Assembly (NCBI GenBank): GCA_947589545.1
Contig: CANQBA010000009.1
Span: 21,627-85,626, forward strand
Source of the DNA: an uncultured Oscillospiraceae bacterium
GTDB taxonomy: Bacteria; Bacillota; Clostridia; Oscillospirales; Oscillospiraceae
DNA: 64,000 bases
Direction: 5' to 3'
The position numbers and the translations under genes were made by a program. The notes beneath the pieces were generated by a model. That model searched no databases, was not told the DNA's origin, and worked only from the letters and a program-made list of their open reading frames with translations. Below, in pieces: positions 57,540 through 64,000 of this stretch (position 1 is the first letter of the stretch; each line of letters opens with the position of its first letter).

Positions 57540-58832
57540 GTGACGGAATGGCTTTGGGGTGCGCCCACGGCGGCGGCCATCGCCCTGGCGGCATTCTTTG
57601 TCTCGGGGAAGCTCCGGTTCGTCCAGGTGAGAGGCTTCAGGACGGCCCTGAAAAGCTGTCTTTCCGGCGTGGGAAAAGGGGACGGCGGACACGGCACCTC
57701 CCCGCTGGAGGCGGTCTGTACCGCTCTGGCGGGGACTGTGGGCACCGGCAACATCGTGGGGGTGGCGGTGGCCCTCAGCATGGGCGGGCCGGGGGCGGTC
57801 TTTTGGATGTGGGTGTCGGCGTTTTTGGGGATGGGCCTGAAATATGCCGAGATCTGGCTGGCCGTCCGCTACCGGGAGAGACGCGGGGAGGAGTACGCCG
57901 GCGGGCCCATGTACGCCGTCAAAAATGGCCTGGGCCGGCCGTTTCTGCCGCTGGCCTACGCCTTCGCCCTCTTCGGGGCGCTGGCCTCCTTCGGCACCGG
58001 AAACATGCTGCAGGTGTCCTCCGTGATGACGCTGACGGCAGCGGGGCCAGTGCCGGCGCCGCTTCTGGGCGCGGGGTTGGCGGCTCTGGTGCTCCTGACC
58101 TGCCGGGGCGGGGCCAGGGGGCGGGGACGGACGGCGTCGTTCCTGGTGCCCCTGATGGCGGCGGTGTACGCGCTGGCGTGTCTGGGGGTCATCGGGGCGA
58201 ATATCCGGCGGCTCCCCGGGGCAGTTTTCTCCATTTTTCAGGGCGCCTTCGGGCGCGATCCCCTGCTGGGGGGTACCGCCGGGGCGGCGCTGTCCTGGGG
58301 CTTCCGGCGGGGCCTTTTCTCCAACGAGGCGGGCCTGGGCTCCTCCCCCATCGCCCACGCCTCCGCCGTGACGGAGAGCCCGGAAAAGCAGGCCCTCTAC
58401 GGGATCTTCGAGGTGTTTGCCGACACGGTCATCCTCTGCACCCTGACGGCGCTGACGATCCTGACGGCGGGCGTACCGATCCCCCTGGGGGCCCCCGCCG
58501 GGGCCGCGCTGGTGTCCGCGGCCCTGAGCTCCGTCTATGGCGGGGCAATCTCCGGGGCGTTTCTCTCCGTCTCCCTCACCCTGTTCGCCTTCTCCAGCAT
58601 CGTCAGCTGGTCGCTGTACGGCGAACGGTGCGTGGAGTACCTGGCGGGGCCGTCCCTCTGCCCCGTCTACCGAATGTCCTTCGCGGCGGCCACGTTTCTG
58701 GCGTCCATGGTAAGCTTTCCGTCCATCCTCGCCTTTTCCGACGCCTCAGCCTTTTTCATGATGGCGGCGAATCTGACAGCCGTGTGTATCCTCACCGGGA
58801 GGGGCAAATGCGGCGGCGGCAAGCTCCCCTGA
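57540..58832 (+). CDS. Alanine/glycine:cation symporter (AGCS family)
   Basis: A 430-residue membrane symporter of the AGCS family (Na+/H+ alanine-glycine uptake). The signature GTVGTGNIVGVA (about 61-72), the GGPGAVFWMWVSAFLGMGLKYAE segment and RRGLFSNEAGLGSSPIAHA with the conserved substrate loop are all present. About ten hydrophobic helices. The start is GTG 57540, because AAAGGGGGG precedes it closely; the frame upstream to 57420 runs through the galM terminator. It is followed by an 8-bp hairpin (58845-58866) and is convergent with the lipid kinase gene. Confidence 0.9.
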   Translation: MTEWLWGAPTAAAIALAAFFVSGKLRFVQVRGFRTALKSCLSGVGKGDGGHGTSPLEAVCTALAGTVGTGNIVGVAVALSMGGPGAVFWMWVSAFLGMGLKYAEIWLAVRYRERRGEEYAGGPMYAVKNGLGRPFLPLAYAFALFGALASFGTGNMLQVSSVMTLTAAGPVPAPLLGAGLAALVLLTCRGGARGRGRTASFLVPLMAAVYALACLGVIGANIRRLPGAVFSIFQGAFGRDPLLGGTAGAALSWGFRRGLFSNEAGLGSSPIAHASAVTESPEKQALYGIFEVFADTVILCTLTALTILTAGVPIPLGAPAGAALVSAALSSVYGGAISGAFLSVSLTLFAFSSIVSWSLYGERCVEYLAGPSLCPVYRMSFAAATFLASMVSFPSILAFSDASAFFMMAANLTAVCILTGRGKCGGGKLP

Positions 58833-58844
58833 AGGGCGCGAAAG

Positions 58845-58866
58845 CGGGCCGGAAAAAGCCGGCCCG
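58845..58866. terminator. Hairpin between the symporter and lipid kinase genes
   Basis: CGGGCCGG (58845-58852) pairs with CCGGCCCG (58859-58866) around AAAAAG. No T-run on the plus side, so efficiency is uncertain. Confidence 0.5.
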
Positions 58867-58890
58867 TCAAGCTGTATTGAAAAAATCAGA

Positions 58891-59772
58891 TCATTTCATC
58901 AGCAGGCTCACGGCGTGGGGGATCACACGGATATCGGCGCTCCCCTGCCAATCCGCCCGCTCCCCGTCCAGCGTCCAGGGCTCGCCGTCGGCGGAGGTGA
59001 TCTTCAGGCTGGGCACGGAGACGAAGGTCATACCCTCGGCGGTGAGGTCGGCGGTGCGCAGGGCGCGAATATAGCCGTGCAGCTGCAAGGGGGTCTTCTC
59101 CTTCTCCACCAGCAGCAGCTCAAAGAGGCCGTCGGACAGGCTCACCCTGTCCTCGCCCAGGCTGACGACGCCGCCCAGCTTCCGGGAATTGCTGACCACG
59201 CAGGCCAGATACTCCCCCTCGTAGACCTTGTCCCCCGCCTCGATCCTCAGAGGGATGGGATGGACGGTGGGCACCTCGCGGATCCCCTCCAGCACGTAGG
59301 CCAAAAAGCCCAGGGTGTTTTTCATGTCCTGGGGCGTCTCGTAGCAGGTGCGGGAAAAGATGCCAAGCAGGCCCACGTCCATGAATATGCGCCCGTTGAA
59401 GCTGCCCACGTCGATGGGGTGGGGCGTCCCGTGGAGGATCCCCTCCAGGGCCTCGCCGATGTCCGTGGGGATGCCCAGGGAGGCGGCGAAGTCGTTGGTG
59501 GAGCCCAGGGGGATATAGCCGATGGGCATGGTGAGGCCGGCGGCCATGACGCCGCTGATCACCTCGTTGAGGGTGCCGTCCCCGCCGGTGCAGAGGAGCA
59601 GGTCGTATCCGCCCGCCTGGGCCGCCAGCTCCGTGGCGTGGCCACGGTGCATGGTCAGCGCCACGGTGGGGATATACCCGGCGCCGGTCAGTCTGTCCAC
59701 AATGGTAAAAAGCTCCGTCTGGATCCGCTGTTTGCCGGACTTGGGATTGGCGATCAGCAGTGTTTTTTTCAT
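58891..59772 (-). CDS. Diacylglycerol-kinase-family lipid kinase (YegS/BmrU type)
   Basis: A 293-residue lipid kinase with the DAGK catalytic domain: TLLIANPKSGKQ at the start, LLLCTGGDGTLNEVISGVM (about 60-78) as the ATP-binding motif, and IPLGSTNDFAASLGIP (about 87-102). The C-terminal beta-rich domain has SLSDGLFELLLVEK. The family phosphorylates diacylglycerol or related lipids such as undecaprenol derivatives; substrate unknown. The start ATG overlaps the GNAT stop by 4 bases, so the two are coupled. A promoter for the pair is at 60272-60300. Confidence 0.88.
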   Translation of the reverse strand: MKKTLLIANPKSGKQRIQTELFTIVDRLTGAGYIPTVALTMHRGHATELAAQAGGYDLLLCTGGDGTLNEVISGVMAAGLTMPIGYIPLGSTNDFAASLGIPTDIGEALEGILHGTPHPIDVGSFNGRIFMDVGLLGIFSRTCYETPQDMKNTLGFLAYVLEGIREVPTVHPIPLRIEAGDKVYEGEYLACVVSNSRKLGGVVSLGEDRVSLSDGLFELLLVEKEKTPLQLHGYIRALRTADLTAEGMTFVSVPSLKITSADGEPWTLDGERADWQGSADIRVIPHAVSLLMK

Positions 59773-60236
59773 AAGATGACCTCCATACCGTATTTGTAAG
59801 GCACAAGCCCCATTTTCTCATAAAACGCCCTGGCGCCGGGGTTGCACTCCCACACGTTCAGGGTCACGTTGTAGCACCCGATGGACTTGGCCCAGGCCCG
59901 CACATATTCATAGACGGCCCTGCCCACGCCCCGGCCCCGGGCGTACTCAAAGACGCAAATGTCGTCGATGTAGCAGGTCAGGATAGGCGTCATGACGTTC
60001 TCGCCGGCGTGATCCTCCAGCATACAGAAGGCGTAGCCCAGAACGCCGTCCCTCTCGTCGTCAAAGACAAAAACGGGCCGTTTGTCGTCCTCCAGGATCC
60101 GCTCCAGCTCCACGTCATAGTATTTCCTGCCGCCGTTTTTAAAAAGGTCGGGCCGGCCCCTGTGGTGGACAAGCTCCACCTGCTCCAAAAGCCTCCCGAT
60201 GGCGGGTATATCCCGCTTTTCCGCGCGTCTGATCAC
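59769..60236 (-). CDS. GNAT family N-acetyltransferase
   Basis: A 155-residue GNAT acetyltransferase. IDDICVFEYARGRGVGRAVYEYVRAWAKSIG (about 88-118) carries the CoA-binding motif ARGRGVG, and GARAFYEKMGLVPYKYGMEV is the usual C-terminus. The start is GTG 60236, as GGAGG lies 8 bases upstream; the TTG at 60272 would lie in the -10 box. It precedes the lipid kinase gene and overlaps it by 4 bases. The substrate is unknown; no direct link to the lipid kinase is implied by sequence. It matches general small-molecule GNAT enzymes of Firmicutes. Confidence 0.82.
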   Translation of the reverse strand: MIRRAEKRDIPAIGRLLEQVELVHHRGRPDLFKNGGRKYYDVELERILEDDKRPVFVFDDERDGVLGYAFCMLEDHAGENVMTPILTCYIDDICVFEYARGRGVGRAVYEYVRAWAKSIGCYNVTLNVWECNPGARAFYEKMGLVPYKYGMEVIL

Positions 60237-60271
60237 CGTTTTCCGCCTCCAGGCACAAATTTCTTTTTGCA

Positions 60272-60300
60272 ATTATAGCACTGTTGAACAAAAAAGGCAA
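60272..60300 (-). promoter_or_regulatory. Sigma-A promoter of the GNAT-lipid kinase operon
   Basis: On the minus strand, TTGCCT (60295-60300), 17-base spacer, TATAAT (60272-60277), ending 35 bases before the GTG start. Confidence 0.65.
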
Positions 60301-60321
60301 CAAAGCCCCGCACGATTTCTC

Positions 60322-60350
60322 TTGCAAATCCGCGGGGGAACCTGTATAAT
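60322..60350 (+). promoter_or_regulatory. Sigma-A promoter of the DIP1984 gene
   Basis: TTGCAA (60322-60327), 17-base spacer, TATAAT (60345-60350), 31 bases before the ATG. Confidence 0.7.
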
Positions 60351-60381
60351 ATGCTAAAAACATGTGAAAGGGGCTGTGTGT

Positions 60382-60834
60382 ATGAAGCTGGCGGAGGCGC
60401 TCAAGGAACGGGCGGATCTGACGGTTCGGCTGGAGCAGCTGTGCACGCGGATGGCCAACAACTCTCAGGTGCAGGAGGGCGACAAGCCCGCCGAGGCGCC
60501 GGCGGCGCTGATGGAGGAATTCGACCGCTGTGCCGGCCGGCTGGAGGAGCTCATATGCCGCATCAATCTCACCAATTCCGCCACAATGGTGGACGGGGCA
60601 CCGATGACGGCCCTGCTGGCCCGCCGGGACATTCTGAAAAAGCGCGTGGAGGCATACCGGCAGCTGGCCGAGCGGGCCGGCGCCGCCAATTTCCGTGTCT
60701 CCCGGGCGGAGATCAAGACCGTCTCCACCGTGGACGTGGCCGCCGTCCGCAAAAAGGCCGACGACCTGGCCCGGGAATTTCGGGAGCTGGACAACAGGAT
60801 CCAGGCAGCCAACTGGGCATCGGAGCTGAAATAA
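60382..60834 (+). CDS. DIP1984 family protein
   Basis: A 150-residue helical protein of the DIP1984/septicolysin-like family. The core LAEALKERADLTVRLEQLCTRMANN (about 3-27), CRINLTNSATMVDG (about 61-74) and LLARRDILKKRVEAYRQLAERA are conserved; the protein is probably a coiled-coil bundle. The family function is unknown. The start is ATG 60382, with AAAGGGG 9 bases upstream; the GTG at 60364 falls before the ribosome site. It has its own promoter (60322-60350). The gene is divergent from the GNAT-lipid kinase pair. No partner is obvious. Confidence 0.8.
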   Translation: MKLAEALKERADLTVRLEQLCTRMANNSQVQEGDKPAEAPAALMEEFDRCAGRLEELICRINLTNSATMVDGAPMTALLARRDILKKRVEAYRQLAERAGAANFRVSRAEIKTVSTVDVAAVRKKADDLAREFRELDNRIQAANWASELK

Positions 60835-61173
60835 GCGGCTGTTGGTAAGCTTTGCGGGGCGAATGTCAAACCTGAGTCTGCGGACTCCAAACAGGATGGT
60901 ACCCGAGGGCAGGGCCGGGTTCGAATCCCGACTGCATTTATTTGCCCCATCGCGCACACGAGCACTGTTAAAGAATTACCGCGCACTACCACGACATTGA
61001 CCGTAAAGCCAGGGTGGGATCGGGGAACCATAAGCCGCCCGGACGGGGGACGGACGCGACAGCCAAAGCGGCTTCCCCCGCCCTCCGCTCCGGCGACCGC
61101 GACGGCGCCGCCGCCCGATTTTGCGCGCCGCGCAGGGCTTTGCGAAAAAAGCGAAAAAAACTGAAAATAAAGC
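60835..61173. other. Gene-free region with tRNA-like stem-loop array
   Basis: Between the DIP1984 stop and the tRNA promoter there is no convincing gene. It holds the structured element at 60856-60948, then a GC-rich low-information stretch (60949-61140) with short palindromes such as CCGCCCGGACGGGGG (about 61037) and an A-rich run (61145-61170). No coding frame with a ribosome site is evident. Confidence 0.5.
60856..60948 (+). ncRNA. Possible structured RNA with tRNA-like T-arm
   Basis: The outer ends GGGGCGAAT (60856-60864) and ATTTGCCCC (60940-60948) pair over 9 bp with one G-U, closing a region with a GAGTC/GACTC hairpin (about 60874-60887) inside a CCT/AGG stem, and a hairpin CGGG-TTCGAAT-CCCG (60916-60930) whose loop equals a tRNA T-loop. 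The acceptor, D-arm and anticodon do not fit a normal tRNA. It may be a degraded tRNA, or a small structured RNA; the covariation needed to decide was not available. Confidence 0.35.
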
Positions 61174-61202
61174 TTGCATTTTCGGAGGATGTATGCTATT
61201 AT
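61174..61202 (+). promoter_or_regulatory. Sigma-A promoter of the tRNA-Pro gene
   Basis: TTGCAT (61174-61179), 17-base spacer, TATTAT (61197-61202), 20 bases before the mature 5' end. Confidence 0.7.
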
Positions 61203-61222
61203 ACTCAAGCACAAAATAATAT

Positions 61223-61299
61223 CCGGGTGTGGCGAAGTTTGGTATCGCGCTTGAATGGGGTTCAAGAGGCCGCTGGTTCGAATCCAGTCACTCGGACCA
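61223..61299 (+). tRNA. tRNA-Pro(GGG)
   Basis: A 77-base cloverleaf reads CCGGGTG (acceptor), TG, D-arm GCGA-AGTTTGGTA-TCGC, G, anticodon arm CTTGA-ATGGGGT-TCAAG, AGGCC, T-arm GCTGG-TTCGAAT-CCAGT, CACTCGG, A, CCA. All stems pair (with G-U in acceptor and T-stem). The anticodon is GGG (loop positions 34-36, with U33 and G37), so it reads CCC and CCU proline codons. The CCA end is encoded. A promoter lies 20 bases upstream and a terminator follows directly, so it is transcribed singly. Confidence 0.95.
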
Positions 61300-61300
61300 A

Positions 61301-61331
61301 AAAAGCGACAGCGAAAGGCTGTCGCTTTTTT
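61301..61331 (+). terminator. Terminator directly after the tRNA-Pro gene
   Basis: AAAAGCGACAGC (61301-61312) pairs with GCTGTCGCTTTT (61318-61329) around GAAAG and ends in a T-run. It begins 2 bases past the tRNA CCA end. Confidence 0.85.
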
Positions 61332-61450
61332 GGTTCGAGTGACACCTTTACATTCGAGGCGGGATCCTGACGGCCCCCTCGGGCTCCCCGCCCTCCGAGA
61401 GGCTTGGGCATGGGGGATTTTCGTAATTTCGTGGGATATGAGGCGTTACG

Positions 61451-62314
61451 ATGGGACAGCTTACGGACTACAATTTCATCATGGCCCTGCTGGGCAGGCA
61501 CGGGTTCCACTTTTCCAAGGCAAAGGGGCAGAATTTTCTGGTGGCCTCCTGGGTGCCGGAGCGGATCGCGGCGGAGTCCGGGGCGGACGCGCGTTCGGGC
61601 ATCCTGGAGATCGGGCCGGGGGTGGGGTGCCTCACGGCGGAGCTGGCCAAACGGGCCGGGCAGGTGCTGGCGCTGGAGATCGATTCGCGCCTCATGCCGG
61701 TGCTGGCGGAGACGGTAGGGGATCTGGACAACGTGGCCGTCCTCAACGGGGACGTGATGGACGCGGATCTCGCCGCGCTGGTCAGCGCGCATTTCGCGGG
61801 CCTCTCCCCCGCCGTGTGCGCCAATCTGCCCTACAACATTACGACGCCGGTGCTGACAAAGCTGATCTCCTCCGGGCTCTTTTCCACAATCACTGTGATG
61901 ATCCAGCGGGAGGTGGCCCGGCGGATCTGCGCCGCCCCCGGCACGGAGGATTACGGGGCCTTTGGGATCTTTGTGGATTTTTATACCCGGCCCCGGCTGC
62001 TCTTCGACGTGCCGCCGGACTGCTTCGAGCCCCGGCCCAAGGTCACAAGCTCGGTGATCCGGCTGGAAAAGCGGGACAGGCCGGCAGCGGCGGTGGACGA
62101 GAAGCTCTTTTTCCAGATCGTCCGGGCGGCCTTCAACCAGCGGCGCAAGACCCTGGTGAACGCCCTGGCCTCCGGCTTTTCCGACCGGCTGGAGAAGGCG
62201 CAGATCGCCGAATGTATCGCCGCCTGCGGATTTTCGGAGACGGTGCGGGGCGAGACGCTGTCCATCGAGGAATTCGCGCGGCTCACCCAGGAGATCGGGA
62301 GGGCGCTCAAATGA
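61451..62314 (+). CDS. rsmA: 16S rRNA (adenine1518/1519-N6) dimethyltransferase
   Basis: A 287-residue enzyme (KsgA/RsmA) that dimethylates two adenosines in helix 45 of 16S rRNA, a late small-subunit assembly step. It has the AKGQNFLVASWVPERIAAES lead, SAM motif I ILEIGPGVGCLTAELA (51-66), motif II LALEIDSRL and the catalytic NLPYNITTP (125-133). The C-terminal helical domain with AFNQRRKTLVNAL is normal. It overlaps the alkyladenine glycosylase gene by 4 bases (ATGA). No clear promoter is seen upstream. Confidence 0.95.
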   Translation: MGQLTDYNFIMALLGRHGFHFSKAKGQNFLVASWVPERIAAESGADARSGILEIGPGVGCLTAELAKRAGQVLALEIDSRLMPVLAETVGDLDNVAVLNGDVMDADLAALVSAHFAGLSPAVCANLPYNITTPVLTKLISSGLFSTITVMIQREVARRICAAPGTEDYGAFGIFVDFYTRPRLLFDVPPDCFEPRPKVTSSVIRLEKRDRPAAAVDEKLFFQIVRAAFNQRRKTLVNALASGFSDRLEKAQIAECIAACGFSETVRGETLSIEEFARLTQEIGRALK

Positions 62315-62898
62315 TCCTGCCGGAGGAATTTTACCGCCGGGACACGCTGACGGTGGCCAGGGAGCTCATCGGCTGTACCCTGATCTCCCGCGTGGACGGC
62401 CAGGAGGCGCGAGGGCGGATCGTGGAGGCGGAGGCATATCGCGGGCCGCTGGATCCCGCCGCCCACTCCTACCGGGGCCGCACCCAGCGCGTCCGGGCGC
62501 TTTATGAGGGGAAGGGTCTGGCGTATATCTACCTCATCTACGGCATGTACTGGTGCCTGAACCTCTCCTGTGGGCAGGAGGGCGACCCGGACTGCGTGCT
62601 CCTGCGGGCGCTGGAGCCGCTGGAGGGCGTCGATGTGATGGCCCGGCGGCGCGGGACGGAGAAGCTATCCGCTCTCTGCTCCGGCCCCGGCAAGCTGTGC
62701 AGGGCGCTGGGGATCACCAGGGAGCAGTACGGCGTCCCGGTCTACTCCCCCGATTCCCCGCTCACCGTGGAGGCGGGAGAGGCGGGACTTCCCGTGGAAG
62801 TCTCCCCCAGGATCAACATCGACTACGCCGGGGACGCAAAGGAATGGCTCTGGCGATTCACGCTTTCCGGAAATCCATATATTTCAAAACGGCCCTGA
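62311..62898 (+). CDS. DNA-3-methyladenine (alkyladenine) glycosylase
   Basis: A 195-residue AAG/MPG-type monofunctional DNA glycosylase that excises alkylated purines. LARELIGCTL (about 15-24), the catalytic Glu41 in IVEAEAYRGP, AYIYLIYGMYWCLNLSC (about 71-87), and SGPGKLCRALGI are the family blocks. It lacks the HhH motif of AlkA, as expected for AAG-like enzymes. The start ATG overlaps the rsmA stop by 4 bases. A terminator at 62888-62927 overlaps its 3' end. Confidence 0.92.
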   Translation: MILPEEFYRRDTLTVARELIGCTLISRVDGQEARGRIVEAEAYRGPLDPAAHSYRGRTQRVRALYEGKGLAYIYLIYGMYWCLNLSCGQEGDPDCVLLRALEPLEGVDVMARRRGTEKLSALCSGPGKLCRALGITREQYGVPVYSPDSPLTVEAGEAGLPVEVSPRINIDYAGDAKEWLWRFTLSGNPYISKRP

Positions 62899-62927
62899 CA
62901 CAACATTTTGTGGAAGGGCCGTTTTTT
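62888..62927 (+). terminator. Terminator overlapping the 3' end of the glycosylase gene
   Basis: AACGGCCCT (62888-62896) pairs with AGGGCCGTT (62915-62923) and runs into TTTTTT. The stem begins inside the last codons of the glycosylase gene. Confidence 0.8.
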
Positions 62928-62988
62928 CTGCAAGAAAAAATAGATCAAAATTTCAAATTTCTTCGTTTATTATTTGTCATGTGTGACA

Positions 62989-63018
62989 TTGAAACTTTTC
63001 GCCCGTTTCGTGTAAGAT
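62989..63018 (+). promoter_or_regulatory. Probable promoter of pckG
   Basis: TTGAAA (62989-62994), 18-base spacer, TAAGAT (63013-63018), 41 bases before the start codon. Confidence 0.55.
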
Positions 63019-63059
63019 ATATATAGAGAAATTTGTATCTCTATAAGGAGGTTTATGCC

Positions 63060-64000
63060 ATGTACACCAAAAACAAGGCGGTTCTCAGCTGGATCGACGA
63101 GATGACCGCGCTGACAAAGCCCGACAAAATCGTCTGGATCGACGGCAGCGAGGAGCAGCTGGAATCCCTCCGCCAGGAGGGCTACAAGACCGGCGAGCTT
63201 GTGAAGCTCAACAGTGAGGAGCTTCCCGGCTGTGTCTATCACCGCTCCGCCGTCAATGACGTGGCCCGCGTGGAGGATCGCACCTTCATCTGCTGCGAGA
63301 AGAAGGAGGACGCCGGCCCCACCAACAACTGGATGGATCCCAAAGAGATGAAAACCATGCTCTACGGCATCTACGACGGCTCCATGAAGGGCCGCACCAT
63401 GTACGTCATCCCCTACTCCATGTCCATCGTGGGCTCTCCCTTTGCCAAGTACGGAATCGAGCTCACCGACTCCATCTACGTGGTCATCTCCATGGCCATT
63501 ATGACCCGCGTGGGCCTGGACGTCTACGACGCCCTGGGCGACAGCCCCGACTTCATCAAGGGCCTCCACGCCAAGGCGGATCTGGATCCTGAGAAGCGCT
63601 ACATCGTCCACTTCCCCCAGGAGAACCTGATCATGTCCGTCAACTCCGGCTACGGCGGAAACGTGCTGCTGGGCAAGAAGTGCTTCGCCCTGCGCATCGC
63701 CTCCTGCCTGGGCCGCGACGAGGGCTGGATGGCCGAGCACATGCTGATCCTGGGTGTGGAGTTCCCCAACGGCGAAGTCCACTACATCTCCGCCGCCTTC
63801 CCCTCCGCCTGCGGCAAGACCAACCTGGCCATGCTGATCCCCCCCGAGGGATACCGGGCCAAGGGCTACAAGGTCTGGACTGTGGGCGACGACATCGCCT
63901 GGATCCGTCCGGGCCCCGACGGCCGTCTGTGGGCCGTGAACCCGGAGAACGGCTTCTTCGGCGTGGCCCCCGGCACCTCCATGAAGTCCAACCCCAACGC
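63060..64000 (+). CDS. pckG: Phosphoenolpyruvate carboxykinase, GTP type (3' truncated)
   Basis: The first 313 residues of a GTP-dependent PEP carboxykinase, which interconverts oxaloacetate and PEP; the C-terminal half is beyond the window (family about 600 residues). The nucleotide-binding kinase-1 loop FPSACGKT is at 247-254, with Cys251 being the reactive cysteine of the family, and the substrate segment [12 protein letters not shown] is near 91-102. The start is ATG 63060 with AAGGAGG 8 bases upstream. A promoter lies at 62989-63018. In clostridia this enzyme may run in the PEP-carboxylating direction; direction cannot be told from sequence. Confidence 0.95.
   Translation, partial: MYTKNKAVLSWIDEMTALTKPDKIVWIDGSEEQLESLRQEGYKTGELVKLNSEELPGCVYHRSAVNDVARVEDRTFICCEKKEDAGPTNNWMDPKEMKTMLYGIYDGSMKGRTMYVIPYSMSIVGSPFAKYGIELTDSIYVVISMAIMTRVGLDVYDALGDSPDFIKGLHAKADLDPEKRYIVHFPQENLIMSVNSGYGGNVLLGKKCFALRIASCLGRDEGWMAEHMLILGVEFPNGEVHYISAAFPSACGKTNLAMLIPPEGYRAKGYKVWTVGDDIAWIRPGPDGRLWAVNPENGFFGVAPGTSMKSNPN

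Noticed and set aside
60856..60948. A functional tRNA gene
   Set aside because: Only the T-arm-like hairpin fits; acceptor, D-arm and anticodon arm do not form a cloverleaf. Kept only as a low-confidence structured RNA.

Overview
The window is chromosomal DNA of a spore-forming, GC-rich (roughly 60 to 65 percent by eye) Gram-positive anaerobe, most likely a gut clostridium of the Oscillospiraceae type. The evidence is the pair of sporulation genes (ylbJ-like at the left edge, spoIIID at 53.7 kb), CD1247-family, YqeG, YerC and Hsp33 genes, a triple-SLH surface protein, an ECF transporter followed by truA, and sigma-A type TTGACA/TATAAT promoters with AGGAGG ribosome sites. No phage, insertion sequence, plasmid or CRISPR array was seen. 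Two short stretches (a GNAT gene near 39.8 kb and a methyltransferase gene near 27 kb) are clearly less GC-rich than the rest and look acquired.

Layout. 0-2.7 kb: ylbJ-like, small Cys protein, birA, DUF1284 and a 52-residue ORF ending in a perfect hairpin. 2.8-4.8 kb: a family-9 pectate-lyase-like beta-helix protein without a signal peptide, then a 510-base hairpin-rich gap. 5.3-6.4 kb: small protein plus tcdA. 6.5-13.5 kb: a surface module of two related small lipoproteins, an AlgI-type MBOAT acyltransferase, a DHHW/AlgJ-type SGNH partner and two larger related lipoproteins. 13.6-19.3 kb (minus): ydcF, ABC-F ATPase, CD1247-family protein, efp, M24 peptidase, yqeG. 19.4-28.8 kb: mixed metabolic and RNA-processing genes, including a beta-CASP RNase, asparaginase, a BtpA/XRE pair, a sugar isomerase, a methyltransferase and RlmD.

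28.9-38.1 kb (minus): zinc-finger Clp ATPase, pgsA, cvpA, DUF5711, truA, ecfT-ecfA2-ecfA1 and an rRNA-type methyltransferase. 38.2-45.1 kb: M48 protease, acquired GNAT, large MacB-like ABC protein, hslO, methyltransferase, yerC. 45.3-47.9 kb (minus): acyl-CoA-ligase plus E2-like acyltransferase pair lacking the usual catalytic His. 48.2-50 kb: SLH protein. 50-53.9 kb (minus): MFS exporter with PatB lyase, PRK06851-type ATPase, spoIIID. 54-64 kb: UvrD/PcrA helicase, galM, AGCS symporter, lipid kinase with GNAT, DIP1984 protein, tRNA-Pro(GGG), rsmA, alkyladenine glycosylase and the start of GTP-type PEP carboxykinase.

The least ordinary signals are the 6.5-13.5 kb surface-modification module, the ligase/E2-like acyltransferase pair, and a dispersed intergenic element present at about 12.05 kb and, inverted and longer, at about 16.4 kb. 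All functions are inferred by reading protein sequences against known families; no database search was run.
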